Origin: Sporosarcina beigongshangi
Lineage (GTDB): Bacteria > Actinomycetota > Actinomycetes > Actinomycetales > Micrococcaceae
Assembly (NCBI RefSeq): GCF_016820535.1
Contig: NZ_JADHDY010000002.1
Coordinates: forward strand, 62,001 to 126,000
Reading direction: 5' to 3'
Length of the DNA: 64,000 nt
Shown: positions 25,766 through 35,075 of the stretch, in pieces
How positions within the stretch are numbered: position 1 is the first letter of the stretch
Layout: the number at the start of each line of letters is the position of its first letter
Position numbers and translations under genes: made by a program
Notes under the pieces: model-generated
What the model was told of the DNA's origin: nothing
Database searches by the model: none
The model's input: only the letters and a program-made list of their open reading frames with translations

Positions 25766-27463
25766 ATGCAGAACACCCATCCCATTTCGCTGTCCCGGCT
25801 CACTTTTGGCTGGCCGGACGGCACCCCCGTCTTTACCGACCTCACCGCCGTGTTCGCCGCGGGCCGCACCGGCCTGGTCGGGCCCAACGGCACCGGCAAG
25901 ACCGCGCTGCTGCGCCTCATCGCCGGGGAGCTGGCACCCAACGCCGGAACCGTTGTGACGTCGTCGGCCGTCAGTTATTTGCCGCAAAAACTGACCCTGC
26001 ACACGGAACAGACCGTCACGGGCCTGCTGGGCATGGAGGAGAAGCGCCGCGCCCTGGACGACGTGCTTGCCGGTCGCGAGGAGAACATGGCGCAGAACCT
26101 GGAGCTGATCGGTGACGACTGGGACCTGGAGGAGCGCGCGGTCGCACTGCTGGCCGGCTACGGGCTTCCCGCCGCCGGCCCGGAATTCCTGGACAGGACC
26201 GTGGGCACGCTCTCCGGCGGCGAGGCCATGATCACCGCGCTCGCCGGGCTGGAGTTGGCCGCCCGGCCGATCACGCTGCTCGACGAACCCACCAACAACC
26301 TGGACCGGACCGCCCGGAACCGGCTCTACCAGGCGGTGGAGCGCTGGCGCGGCACGCTCATTGTCGCCACCCACGACCGCGCCCTGCTGGACCGCGTCGA
26401 CGCCATCGCCGAGCTGCGCCCCGTCCGCAGCCGTGACTGGGACGGGGAACGCGTGGAGCTCCTCCGGCACGGCGGCAGCTGGGAGGTCTACGAGGCCGAG
26501 GTCGCGGCCGAACGCGAGGCCGCCGAGCGTGCGGTCCGCGACGCCGGAGCCCGGCTCGCCACCGAGAAGCGCCAGCGGATCGAGGCGGAGACCAAGATCG
26601 CCCGCCGGGCCAAGGCCGGGCGGAAGGCCGCGTCCGGGCTGCCGCCGATCCTCGCCAATGAGCGGCGCAAGCAGGCCGAGCAATCGGCGGGCAAGGTCCG
26701 CGGCACCATGGGCAGCCGCGAGGCAGACGCCGCAGAGGCGCTCGCAGACGCCCGCGACGCCGTCCGCGCCGAGACCCGCATTCGCATCGACCTGCCGGAC
26801 ACGGCCGTGCCGTCGGGGCGGACGGTGCTGGACGTCTCCGCCGCGGTGGTGGCGCTCGGCGAGATGCACGACGGCGGCGCACCCCTTGCACCCGACGCCC
26901 GCCTGTTGCTGCGCGGACCCGAGCGGCTTGCGCTGACCGGGCCCAACGGAGTGGGCAAGACGACGCTGCTGAATGCCTTGGGTCCGATGGCCGCCGTGCC
27001 CGTGGGGTACCTGCGCCAGCGCAACGGGGAAGCGGCTGGTCCCGGATTGGAAGGTGCAGAATCCTGGGAGGGGCTGGACGATTCGCTCACCGTGCTGGAA
27101 AATGTTCGGGCCGCGGCGCCTTCCGTGGCTCTCCCGGAGGTTCGCGAGCAGTTGGCCCGTTTCCACTTCCGCGGCAACCTTGCCAACCAGCCCGTGGGGG
27201 AGCTCTCCGGCGGGGAGCGGTTCCGCGTGGCGCTGGCCAGAATCCTGCTGGCCAGCCCGGCACCGCAACTGTTGCTCCTGGACGAGCCCACCAACAACCT
27301 GGACCTCGTATCCACCGAGCAGCTGGTCTCCGCGCTCGCCGACTTCAAGGGCGCCCTTGTCGTCTCCAGCCACGACGACGCCTTCCTCGAAGCCCTCGCA
27401 CCGGAACGGCAGTGGGAGCTCCGGCGGGCCGACGCGGAAGGTGGGGTTGAAGCGGAACTGTAG
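25766..27463 (+). CDS. ABC-F family ATP-binding protein
   Basis: The protein has 565 residues from the ATG at 25766 (GAGGAGA upstream). Two ABC cassettes lie in one chain without membrane helices: Walker A loops GPNGTGKTALL and GPNGVGKTTLL, signatures LSGGE (twice) and Walker B LLDEPTNNLD (twice), each followed by a switch His (ATHDRALL, SSHDDAFL). The inter-domain linker (about 240-345) is charged and Ala/Arg-rich. ABC-F proteins act on the ribosome; some give antibiotic protection, others tune translation. It resembles the actinobacterial ABC-F group seen in Arthrobacter. It is not possible to say whether it gives resistance. Confidence 0.88.
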   Translation: MQNTHPISLSRLTFGWPDGTPVFTDLTAVFAAGRTGLVGPNGTGKTALLRLIAGELAPNAGTVVTSSAVSYLPQKLTLHTEQTVTGLLGMEEKRRALDDVLAGREENMAQNLELIGDDWDLEERAVALLAGYGLPAAGPEFLDRTVGTLSGGEAMITALAGLELAARPITLLDEPTNNLDRTARNRLYQAVERWRGTLIVATHDRALLDRVDAIAELRPVRSRDWDGERVELLRHGGSWEVYEAEVAAEREAAERAVRDAGARLATEKRQRIEAETKIARRAKAGRKAASGLPPILANERRKQAEQSAGKVRGTMGSREADAAEALADARDAVRAETRIRIDLPDTAVPSGRTVLDVSAAVVALGEMHDGGAPLAPDARLLLRGPERLALTGPNGVGKTTLLNALGPMAAVPVGYLRQRNGEAAGPGLEGAESWEGLDDSLTVLENVRAAAPSVALPEVREQLARFHFRGNLANQPVGELSGGERFRVALARILLASPAPQLLLLDEPTNNLDLVSTEQLVSALADFKGALVVSSHDDAFLEALAPERQWELRRADAEGGVEAEL

Positions 27464-27506
27464 AACCGCCGTCGTACGTCCCCCAACAGCGGATAGGCTG
27501 GCAGGC

Positions 27507-27794
27507 GTGACTCAAGCCTCGAACGCAACGCGCCGATTTGAACTGACCCTCCGCAAGCCGTGGCCCGGCTGGTATCCCAACCCCACAGTGGTGGTGAACG
27601 GCGACGCCCAGCCCACCCTGTGGGGCACGCGCAACTGGAAGGTGGCCGGCACGGACCCCGTGGAAGTCAACGTTTTCCTGTTCAACCGGCTGTGGAAGTT
27701 CGGTGAAGCCGCCATCACGGTGGAGGCCGGGGCGACAGTGAGCTACCGCGCGCCCTGGCTGCCGTTCGGGCCGGGCCGGATCCGGGCCGCCTGA
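27507..27794 (+). CDS. Small conserved protein, function unknown
   Basis: The protein has 95 residues from a GTG start at 27507, and its stop overlaps the next ATG by one base (TGATG, 27792-27796). The sequence is compact and beta-rich: RRFELTLRKPWPGWYPNPT, VVVNGDAQPTLWGTRNW, and ends VSYRAPWLPFGPGRIRAA. It has no signal peptide or clear membrane helix. I do not recognise a family. Coupling to the SGNH hydrolase suggests co-expression. Confidence 0.65.
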   Translation: MTQASNATRRFELTLRKPWPGWYPNPTVVVNGDAQPTLWGTRNWKVAGTDPVEVNVFLFNRLWKFGEAAITVEAGATVSYRAPWLPFGPGRIRAA

Positions 27795-28405
27795 TGGCCG
27801 ACGGCGAAGTGCAGCTGTGCTTCATCGGCGACTCCTTTGTGGCCGGCGTCGGGGACGAGACCGGGCTTGGCTGGACGGGGCGGCTGGCGGTGCGCGCCGC
27901 GTCTGCGGGCAGGCCCGTGACCGCCTACAACCTGGGCATTCGGGGCAACACGTCGGCCGACATCCTGGCGAGGGTGCGGGCGGAGGTTGATGTGCGGCGA
28001 AACCCGGCGCGGCAGACCTGGATCGTGTTGTCGATGGGCGTCAACGACACCATTTTCGTGGACGGTGCTCCGCGGGTTGCGCTGGAGGAGTCCTGTGCCA
28101 ACCTCGGGCTGTTGTTGGACATGTTCGCCGGTGACCCCGTCCTGGTGGTGGGTCCGCCGGCCGTCTCCGATGAGGAAATCAACGCCCGGATCCGCGAACT
28201 CACGGTTCGATTCCATGCCCGGTGCCGGGACCGGGGGATTCCGGTTGTGCCGGTCTTTTATCCGCTGGAGGAAAATCCCGTGTGGCGCCGGCAGGTGCTT
28301 GAGGGCGACGGGGCGCATCCGCGCTCCGAGGGGTATGTGGAGCTGTCTGAACTCGTGGCGCCGCACTGGGACCGCTGGCTGGATTTGCGCATGGCTGCCA
28401 CCTGA
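27794..28405 (+). CDS. SGNH/GDSL-type hydrolase
   Basis: The protein has 203 residues. The SGNH blocks are visible: block I GDSFVAGVGD (catalytic Ser at about residue 14), block II GIRGNTS (Gly), block III GVND (Asn), and block V DGAHPR with the catalytic His. It is expected to hydrolyse esters or lipid-linked acyl groups as a lysophospholipase- or esterase-like enzyme, and no signal peptide is seen. Its start overlaps the upstream small gene by one base. Confidence 0.88.
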   Translation: MADGEVQLCFIGDSFVAGVGDETGLGWTGRLAVRAASAGRPVTAYNLGIRGNTSADILARVRAEVDVRRNPARQTWIVLSMGVNDTIFVDGAPRVALEESCANLGLLLDMFAGDPVLVVGPPAVSDEEINARIRELTVRFHARCRDRGIPVVPVFYPLEENPVWRRQVLEGDGAHPRSEGYVELSELVAPHWDRWLDLRMAAT

Positions 28406-28453
28406 CTCGCGGCACGTATCGCCGGCTTCCATGGGAGGAGACGGCTGCGCGAA

Positions 28454-28502
28454 CTCGCAATTTCTGCCCTTCCGGGCATCCATAGGGGGCAGAAATTGCG
28501 AG
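28454..28502. terminator. Long AT-containing hairpin between convergent genes
   Basis: CTCGCAATTTCTGCCC (28454-28469) and GGGCAGAAATTGCGAG (28487-28502) form a perfect 16-bp stem with a 17-nt loop. It lies between the stops of the SGNH gene (28405) and the RIO kinase (28554), so it is probably a bidirectional terminator. The stem has a motif-and-mirror structure like the other repeat hairpins in this window but carries a different motif. Confidence 0.75.
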
Positions 28503-28553
28503 CTCACGGCCGCCGGGCAGTCGCACGGGTGGCCGACACCCCGGCGGCGCGGA

Positions 28554-29438
28554 CTACCAGGTCTCGGCGAGCAGGCTGGCGAGGAGTTCGCCGTCGTCAA
28601 CCTCCAGGCCGCGGGCGTTGAACCAGGCGCACATGTTGCGGCAGTCGCGGGCCAGCAACTCCGTCCCCTGCACGTTCCCGGCCAGGTCAACCAACTGCGG
28701 CAGGTCGATGATGACCAGGCGGTCACCTGCGGCCAGCACGTTGTAGGGGGAGAGGTCGCCATGGGCGAACCCCAGCCGGGCGAAGGCCTTCATGGCTTCG
28801 ACCAGCTGGTGCCAATAATCCGCCAGCAGCCCGGGGCCGGGACGCGCCGATTGCAGGCGTGGAGCCGCAACCCCGCGGTTGTCCGGGTCCTCGATGAACT
28901 CCATCATGATTTCCGTGCCGTGGATCTGCACGGGGTACGGCACGGGAATGCCGTTCTCATGGGCCATGCGGAGGTACGTCCATTCGGCGTCGGCCCAGCG
29001 GGCGGCCTCCACCTCACGGCCGTAGGTGCTGCTGTTTTTCAGTGCCCGGGCGTCGCGCGAACGGCGCACCGACCGTCCTTCCGTATATATGGTGGAGCGC
29101 TGGAAGAGACGCTGGTCCGCCGACCTGTAGCGCTTGGCCGCCAGCAGTGCGCGCCGGGAATCCGTGGCTCGTTCAACGAGGAAGACATCCGCCTCCTTGC
29201 CCGTCTTCAGCACGCCAAGGTCCGTGTCCATGGCGGCGGCATCCTCAATGACGAACGCGGGGTAGGGCTGCGGGCCCCGCATGAGTTTTTCCAGGTCCGG
29301 CCACGTGGACCAGCGTTGGTTTTCGGCAAGGTCGTCATCAAGGATGTTCCAGTCGGCCATCTGTGCACTGGCGGAACGGTCCTTGGTGGACCTGCGGTTG
29401 ATCTTTTCGAAGTGCTGTTGGTCAGCAGAAAACTTCAT
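28554..29438 (-). CDS. RIO1-type serine/threonine kinase
   Basis: The protein has 294 residues from the ATG at 29438 (AGGAG about 11 nt upstream). RIO-family hallmarks are present: the glycine-loop-like LKTGKEADVFLVE (about 76-88), the lysine-bearing AAKRYRS, the catalytic HGDLSPYNVL and the metal-binding IIDLPQLVD. RIO1 kinases act on ribosome maturation in archaea and eukaryotes; bacterial members are little studied. The strong ribosome binding site at 29511-29517 belongs to an overlapping short frame, not to this start, which suggests translational control. Confidence 0.85.
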   Translation of the reverse strand: MKFSADQQHFEKINRRSTKDRSASAQMADWNILDDDLAENQRWSTWPDLEKLMRGPQPYPAFVIEDAAAMDTDLGVLKTGKEADVFLVERATDSRRALLAAKRYRSADQRLFQRSTIYTEGRSVRRSRDARALKNSSTYGREVEAARWADAEWTYLRMAHENGIPVPYPVQIHGTEIMMEFIEDPDNRGVAAPRLQSARPGPGLLADYWHQLVEAMKAFARLGFAHGDLSPYNVLAAGDRLVIIDLPQLVDLAGNVQGTELLARDCRNMCAWFNARGLEVDDGELLASLLAETW

Positions 29439-29505
29439 GGGTGAATCGACTCCTGTGGAGGAAAGCATGGGTGTTTTGGGCGCGGAAAGCTGCGAAAACA
29501 ATCAT
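29422..29505 (-). CDS. Candidate 27-residue leader peptide overlapping the RIO1 kinase start
   Basis: A perfect AAGGAGG (29511-29517, reverse strand) lies 5 nt before an ATG at 29505. This opens MIVFAAFRAQNTHAFLHRSR and ends at 29422 after 27 codons, inside the kinase gene. The kinase ATG at 29438 lies within this leader in another frame. Termination next to the kinase start could let ribosomes reinitiate. The peptide itself has no recognisable motif. Confidence 0.4.
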   Translation of the reverse strand: MIVFAAFRAQNTHAFLHRSRFTHEVFC

Positions 29506-29713
29506 GGGGTCCTCCTTACAGTCGATTCGGCTGCTGCATCAACGGGCCTGGGCGGCCGCAGCAGGTGCCTGGCGGCACATAGCCTTTTCATGAGACCACG
29601 ATTCTCCCGACCGTGTCAACGATGCGAGGATTCCGCGGCACCACTGTTCGGCTGGACCTCGCGGACGTAGCCTTGTGGGGTCAACAAAAAATCGATCCTA
29701 AGCCGCGTGCACC

Positions 29714-31663
29714 ATGCGATCCTTGCCCCGAAAACTGCTGTTGATAGTGGAAGCCCTGGCCCTGGCCGCCGCGATGGGAATTCCTGCGGCGGCTGCTGCG
29801 CCCGCGCACCAGTTGACCGCGGCGGCTGCGGCGTCCGGCCCTGCGTTGACGCCGGCCCGGCAGTTGGCGCGCATGAGCCTGGCGCAACGCGTGGGCCAGC
29901 TGTTCATGGTTGCCGCGAACGCCACGGGGCCCAGTGCCGCCACCATGTCCGCACTGGCCACTGAGCACGTGGGCAACATCTACCTGTCAGGGCGAAGTGC
30001 CGCCGGGACCGCCGCCACGGCGGCCGTGGTGAACCAGGTGACTGCCGCCGTCAACGCCACCACCACTGGCAACGTCAAGTTCTTTGTGGCCACCGACCAG
30101 GAAGGCGGCTACGTGCAGGTGCTGTCCGGCCCCGGGTTCTCGAGCATTCCAACAGGGCTTGCCCAGGGCGCGCTCGCGCCTGCAACCCTGCAGTCGTATG
30201 CCAGGACGTGGGGGAGCCAGCTGGGGGCTGCCGGGCTCAACATGAACCTTGCCCCGGTATTGGACACCGTGCCAAGCGCGGCGTTTGCACCATACAACGC
30301 CCCCATCGGCTACTACCAGCGCGAATACGGCTATACGCCGGCGGCCGTGTCCAGCCACGGCAACGCCTTCGTGGCGGGCATGGCCCAGGCCTACATGATT
30401 CCCGCGGTGAAGCACTTTCCAGGTCTGGGCCGGGTGACTCTCAACACCGATACCAGCGCCAACGTCCATGACACGGTGACCACACGCTACGACCCCTACC
30501 TGCAGCCGTTCAGGGACGCGGTCAACGCAGGGGTGTTGACGGTCATGGTCTCCAGTGCGTACTACGACAAGATCGACGCGGCAAACATCGCCCCGTTCTC
30601 CACAACTGTCATGAACACCATGCTGCGCGGCGACCTCGGGTTCAAGGGCATCATCCTCTCCGACGACCTCTGTTCCGCGCAGCAGCTGTCGCCGTGGAGC
30701 CTGCAGTCCCGTGCCCTCAACTTCTTCAACGCGGGCGGCAGCATGCTGCTGTGTGCCGACCCCACCGACATCCCCACCATGTACCAGACCGTGCTCAGCA
30801 CGGCGCAGGGCAGCCCGGCCTTCGCCGCCACCGTCAACGCCGCCGCGCTCAAGGTCCTGACGGTCAAGGCAGCCACCCTCGGTGCTGCCTTCGGCGTCGG
30901 CGCACCGCCCCTTTTGACGGACTTCAATGGCGACGGCATCCCCGACGTGTTGGCCCGGTATTCGTCGGGGAGCGTGATGCTGTATCCGGGCAACGGCAGC
31001 GGAGGATGGCTGCCGCGCAGCCAGGTGGGCCATGGCTGGGGAGGGTTCAACGCTGTTTTTGGTGTTGGGGACTTCAGCGGCGGCGGGACCGCCGACGTTC
31101 TGGCCAGGGACGGCGCCGGGAATCTGTGGTTGTATCCGGGCAACGGGTATGGCGGGTGGCTGCCGCGCAGCCAGGTGGGCCATGGTTGGGGCGGCTTCAA
31201 CGCCATGGCCGGCGTTGGCGATTTCAACAGTGACGGCACGGCTGACATTCTGGCCCGTGACGGGGCCGGGAACTTGTGGCTGTACCCAGGCAACGGCCGT
31301 GGGGGATGGTTGGCCCGAAGCCAGGTGGGCTGGGGCTGGCGCGCCTTCAACGCCATAGTTGGCGTGGGGGACTTCAATGGTGACGGCACCGCCGATGTGT
31401 TGGCCCGGTATTCGTCGGGGAGTTTGATGCTGTATCCGGGGAACGGCCGTGGGGGATGGCTGCCGCGGAGCCAAGTGGGCTGGGGGTGGGGTGCCTTCAA
31501 TGCAATTGTGGGCATTGGGGACTTCAACGGTGACGGCACCGCCGATGTGTTGGCCCGGTATTCGTCGGGGAGTTTGATGCTGTATCCGGGGAACGGCCGT
31601 GGCGGATGGCTGCCGCGCAGCCAGGTGGGCTGGGGCTGGTCCGGGTTCAACAGCATCTTCTGA
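29714..31663 (+). CDS. Secreted GH3-type glycosidase fused to a five-copy repeat domain
   Basis: The protein has 649 residues: a signal peptide (about 1-28), then a GH3 N-terminal domain (about 50-390) with TDQEGGYVQVL, the KHFPG motif and ILSDDL near 315, the expected nucleophile Asp region. Residues 397-649 hold five 50-residue FG-GAP/VCBS-like repeats with DFNGDGTADVLARYSSGSLMLYPGN and GWLPRSQVGWGW blocks. It probably acts on cell-wall or environmental glycans (beta-N-acetylhexosaminidase-like). The usual acid/base His after KHFPGHG is not visible; this protein reads KHFPGLGRVTLNTDTSANV. That lowers confidence in the specific activity. Confidence 0.8.
   Translation: MRSLPRKLLLIVEALALAAAMGIPAAAAAPAHQLTAAAAASGPALTPARQLARMSLAQRVGQLFMVAANATGPSAATMSALATEHVGNIYLSGRSAAGTAATAAVVNQVTAAVNATTTGNVKFFVATDQEGGYVQVLSGPGFSSIPTGLAQGALAPATLQSYARTWGSQLGAAGLNMNLAPVLDTVPSAAFAPYNAPIGYYQREYGYTPAAVSSHGNAFVAGMAQAYMIPAVKHFPGLGRVTLNTDTSANVHDTVTTRYDPYLQPFRDAVNAGVLTVMVSSAYYDKIDAANIAPFSTTVMNTMLRGDLGFKGIILSDDLCSAQQLSPWSLQSRALNFFNAGGSMLLCADPTDIPTMYQTVLSTAQGSPAFAATVNAAALKVLTVKAATLGAAFGVGAPPLLTDFNGDGIPDVLARYSSGSVMLYPGNGSGGWLPRSQVGHGWGGFNAVFGVGDFSGGGTADVLARDGAGNLWLYPGNGYGGWLPRSQVGHGWGGFNAMAGVGDFNSDGTADILARDGAGNLWLYPGNGRGGWLARSQVGWGWRAFNAIVGVGDFNGDGTADVLARYSSGSLMLYPGNGRGGWLPRSQVGWGWGAFNAIVGIGDFNGDGTADVLARYSSGSLMLYPGNGRGGWLPRSQVGWGWSGFNSIF
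30949..31660 (+). repeat. Five tandem 150-bp coding repeats
   Basis: The marker CCAGGTGGGC (one copy CCAAGTGGGC) recurs at 31021, 31171, 31321, 31471 and 31621, exactly 150 bp apart, encoding 50-residue propeller-like repeats. Several units are nearly identical in DNA, so copy number may change by recombination or slippage. Confidence 0.9.
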
Positions 31664-31785
31664 CCGGCCCGCCCGGCGCGGAACATGTCAACCAAGATCA
31701 CACGTGATTCATGCCGCCAAAAGGCCCCGAACCCACCCCCGCATGCTTGGATTGAGTCATACCTGCGAAAGGGAAGAAATTGACC

Positions 31786-33918
31786 ATGTCCCGTGGAATT
31801 TATGTCAGTGCAACCACTCCCGGATCGGGCAAGACGTTGGTGTCATTGGGGCTGGCGGACGCCCTGCACCGGCGCGCGGACAGAATCGGGTTCTTCCGTC
31901 CCATCACCTCGGCCGCGGATCCGGAACAGGACCCCACGGTGGCCATGCTGCGCCGCATGTATGAGCTGGCCCCGGAGGTGTGCCGCGCCGGGATGACCAG
32001 CGCAGAGGCCCGTGCGCTGCTGGCTGCCGGCAAGCGCGAGGAGATCGACGCCCGCGCCGTGGAGATTTTCAGCGGGATCGCCAAGCTGGTGGATGTGGTG
32101 ATCGTAGAGGGCACAGAGCTCACCGGCCAGGACGCCGCCGTCGAATTTGACCTCAACGCCCGCCTTGCCAACAACCTGGGCCTGCCGGTGCTGGCCGTGG
32201 TGGGCGCTCGCGGCCTGGGCCCGGAGGAGATCGCCGACGCCGTCGATGTGGCCCGCAAGGAGCTTGCCTCGGAGCACACCTCGCTGCTGGCCATGATGGT
32301 CAACCGCGCCGACCCTGCCGCCATGGACACCGTCACGGCCGCCATCCGCCCCGGAGAGCGCCAGCTGCCCGTCTACGTCATCCCCGAAATTGCAGAGATC
32401 TCCCGGCCCACCGTGGGAGAGGTCGCCGCCGCACTGAAGCTGCGCCAGATGGCCGGCAGCCCCGAGCTGGAGCGCGACGTCCATGCCATCAAGGTCGCGG
32501 CCATGACCGTGGGCAACTTCCTGAGCCAGCTCAGCTCCAACGACCTCGTGATTGTTCCCGGCGACCGCGCCGACGTCATGGTCGCCACGCTCGCCTCCGC
32601 ATTTTCCCCGGAATTCCCGGTGCCCAGCGGCATGGTCCTGACGGGCGGGCTCGCCCCGGACCCGCACGTGCTGCCGTTCCTGGCCCACGCGCCCTTCCCT
32701 GTTTTTGCGCACGACGGCGACACGTTCAGTGCCGCCCAAGCGGTAAGTGAGGTGCGCAGCGAGATCCATACGGGCCAGCGGCGCAAGGTGGCCGCCGCCT
32801 TGGGCGCCTGGGCCCGGAACGTGGACGAGGCGGAACTGCTGGAGCGGCTCACCCTGCCCCGGCCCGCCACGATGACCCCGCTGCGCTTTCTGCACGAACT
32901 CATCGAACGGGCCCGCAGCGAGCGCAAGCACATCGTGCTGCCGGAAGGCTCGGACTCCCGCGTCCTGGCCGCGGCCGAGATCCTGCACCGCCGCGACGTC
33001 TGCGACCTGACCATCCTGGGCGCCCCGGCCGCCGTCGAGGAACTGGCCGCATCCCACGGCATCGACCTGCGCGGCATTGCCGTTGTCGACCCGGCCGCCT
33101 CGCCGCTGCGCGAGTCATTTGCAGTGGAGTACCAGCGCCTGCGCGCCCACAAGGGCGTCGACCTCACCCGCGCCCGCGAGGTCATGCAGGACGGATCGTA
33201 CTTTGGCACCATGCTGGTTCAGCTGGGCCACGTGGACGGCATGGTCTCCGGCGCCGCCCACACCACGGCCAACACGATCCGCCCCGCCCTGGAGTTTGTG
33301 AAGACGCGGCCCGGCGTGCGCATTGTTTCCTCCGTATTCCTGATGCTGCTGGCCGACCGCGTACTGGTGTACGGCGACTGCGCCGTCAACCCGGAGCCCA
33401 ACGAGGAACAGCTCGCGGACATCGCGATCGCCTCGGCGGAAACCGCCGCACAATTTGGGGTGGAACCGCGCATCGCCATGCTCTCCTACTCAACAGGCGG
33501 TTCCGGCTCCGGCGAGGCCGTTGACGAGGTCCGCCGGGCCACCGAGATCGCCCGCGCAGCCCGTCCTGACCTGGCCATTGAGGGGCCCATCCAGTACGAC
33601 GCCGCCGTGGATGCCTCCATCGCCGCCTCCAAGCTGCCGTCCTCGGATGTTGCCGGGCAGGCCACCGTGTTCATCTTCCCGGACCTGAACACCGGCAACA
33701 ACACCTACAAGGCCGTGCAGCAGTCCTCGGGCGCGGTCGCAGTGGGGCCTGTCCTGCAGGGATTGAACAAGCCCATCAACGACCTCTCCCGCGGCTGCAC
33801 CGTGGAAGACATCGTTAACACCGTGGCCATCACCGCCATCCAGGCGCAGGCCCCGGCGGCTGAGCCTGGTGCGGGTTCGGCCGGCCCCATCGAAACCAGC
33901 GAAGCGAAGGATTCCTAA
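31786..33918 (+). CDS. pta: Phosphate acetyltransferase
   Basis: The protein has 710 residues and is the long form of Pta, interconverting acetyl-CoA and acetyl phosphate. I choose the ATG at 31786 with AAGGGAAG upstream. The N-terminal region has a DRTGG/BioD-like P-loop (SATTPGSGKT), the middle has the regulatory domain, and the C-terminal phosphotransacetylase domain (from about 385) reads RKHIVLPEGSD. The end carries VFIFPDLNTGNNTYKAVQ, GPVLQGLNKPINDLSRG and VNTVAITAIQ. Its stop overlaps the ackA start by one base (TAATG). Confidence 0.95.
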   Translation: MSRGIYVSATTPGSGKTLVSLGLADALHRRADRIGFFRPITSAADPEQDPTVAMLRRMYELAPEVCRAGMTSAEARALLAAGKREEIDARAVEIFSGIAKLVDVVIVEGTELTGQDAAVEFDLNARLANNLGLPVLAVVGARGLGPEEIADAVDVARKELASEHTSLLAMMVNRADPAAMDTVTAAIRPGERQLPVYVIPEIAEISRPTVGEVAAALKLRQMAGSPELERDVHAIKVAAMTVGNFLSQLSSNDLVIVPGDRADVMVATLASAFSPEFPVPSGMVLTGGLAPDPHVLPFLAHAPFPVFAHDGDTFSAAQAVSEVRSEIHTGQRRKVAAALGAWARNVDEAELLERLTLPRPATMTPLRFLHELIERARSERKHIVLPEGSDSRVLAAAEILHRRDVCDLTILGAPAAVEELAASHGIDLRGIAVVDPAASPLRESFAVEYQRLRAHKGVDLTRAREVMQDGSYFGTMLVQLGHVDGMVSGAAHTTANTIRPALEFVKTRPGVRIVSSVFLMLLADRVLVYGDCAVNPEPNEEQLADIAIASAETAAQFGVEPRIAMLSYSTGGSGSGEAVDEVRRATEIARAARPDLAIEGPIQYDAAVDASIAASKLPSSDVAGQATVFIFPDLNTGNNTYKAVQQSSGAVAVGPVLQGLNKPINDLSRGCTVEDIVNTVAITAIQAQAPAAEPGAGSAGPIETSEAKDS

Positions 33919-35054
33919 TGCGCGTGCTCGTCATCAACTCCGGTTCCTCCTCCCTGAAATACCAGGTGCGCGACACCGACACGAACGAGGTTGCCGCGAG
34001 CGGGCTGATCGACCGGATCGGCGAAGGCGCGGGAGGGCCGGCCGACCACGGCGAGGCCATGGACCTGGTGGCGGCCGCGTTGGAAGGCGAGCTGGTGCAG
34101 AAGCCGCTGGACGCCGTCGGGCACCGGGTGGTGCATGGCGGGGAACGCTTCAGCGAGCCCGTGCGCATCAACAACGAGATCACGCGCGCCATCGAACGGC
34201 TGAACCCGCTTGCGCCGCTGCACAACCCGGCCAATGTTCTGGGCATCCGGGCCATCACGGCGAAGTGGCCGGACATGCCGCAGGTGGCGGTTTTTGACAC
34301 GGCCTTCCACCGCACGCTGCCCGAGCACGCCTGGCGCTACGCGGTGCCGGATTCGCTCTACCGGCAGTACGGGATCCGCCGCTACGGCTTCCACGGCACC
34401 TCGCACGAATTCGTGACGGGACGCGCCGCGGAATTGATGGGTGTCCCGCTGACGGACTTCAACGCCGTGGTGGCGCACCTGGGCAACGGCGTCTCGCTTA
34501 CCGCCATCCAGGGCGGCGCCAGCGTGGACACGTCCATGGGGTTCACCCCGCTGGAGGGCCTGGTCATGGGCACCCGCAGCGGCGACATCGACCCGTCCAT
34601 CCTGATTTTCCTGCAGCGACAGGGCATGTCGGCCGATGAGATCGACACCCTCCTGAACCGGGAATCCGGGCTCAAGGGGCTCTTCGGCGACAACGACATG
34701 CGGGCCATCGTGGACGCCGCCGCGGCCGGAAATTCCAAGGCGCGGGTTGCGCTGGACATCGCCTCCTACCGCCTGGCGAAGTACATTGGCGGCTACCACG
34801 TGGCCGTTGGCGGGGCCCATGCGCTGGTCTTCACTGCCGGGATTGGCGAGAACTCAGCCGACTTCCGTGCGCTGGTGGCCTCCCGCCTGGGTGCTTTGGG
34901 CGTGAAGCTCGACGGCGAGGCGAACCTCGTGCGCTCCGGCGGGCCCCGGGTGGTGAGTGCCCCCGATTCGGCGATCCCCGTGCTGGTGGTTCCCACCGAT
35001 GAGGAGCAGGCCATCGCGGAGGCGACGGCCGCCGTCGTCCAGCGGTCCGCCTAA
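33918..35054 (+). CDS. ackA: Acetate kinase
   Basis: The protein has 378 residues. It converts acetyl phosphate and ADP to acetate and ATP, and the reverse. Motifs are VLVINSGSSSLKYQ at the start, VVAHLGNGVSLTAI, GFTPLEGLVMGTRSGDIDPSI and FTAGIGENSADFRALV. It starts on the last base of the pta stop, so the pair is one translational unit for overflow and acetate metabolism, and could scavenge the acetyl-CoA produced by the phenylacetate genes. A repeat array follows. Confidence 0.95.
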   Translation: MRVLVINSGSSSLKYQVRDTDTNEVAASGLIDRIGEGAGGPADHGEAMDLVAAALEGELVQKPLDAVGHRVVHGGERFSEPVRINNEITRAIERLNPLAPLHNPANVLGIRAITAKWPDMPQVAVFDTAFHRTLPEHAWRYAVPDSLYRQYGIRRYGFHGTSHEFVTGRAAELMGVPLTDFNAVVAHLGNGVSLTAIQGGASVDTSMGFTPLEGLVMGTRSGDIDPSILIFLQRQGMSADEIDTLLNRESGLKGLFGDNDMRAIVDAAAAGNSKARVALDIASYRLAKYIGGYHVAVGGAHALVFTAGIGENSADFRALVASRLGALGVKLDGEANLVRSGGPRVVSAPDSAIPVLVVPTDEEQAIAEATAAVVQRSA

Positions 35055-35075
35055 ACCCCCCACCCCCACGCCCCA

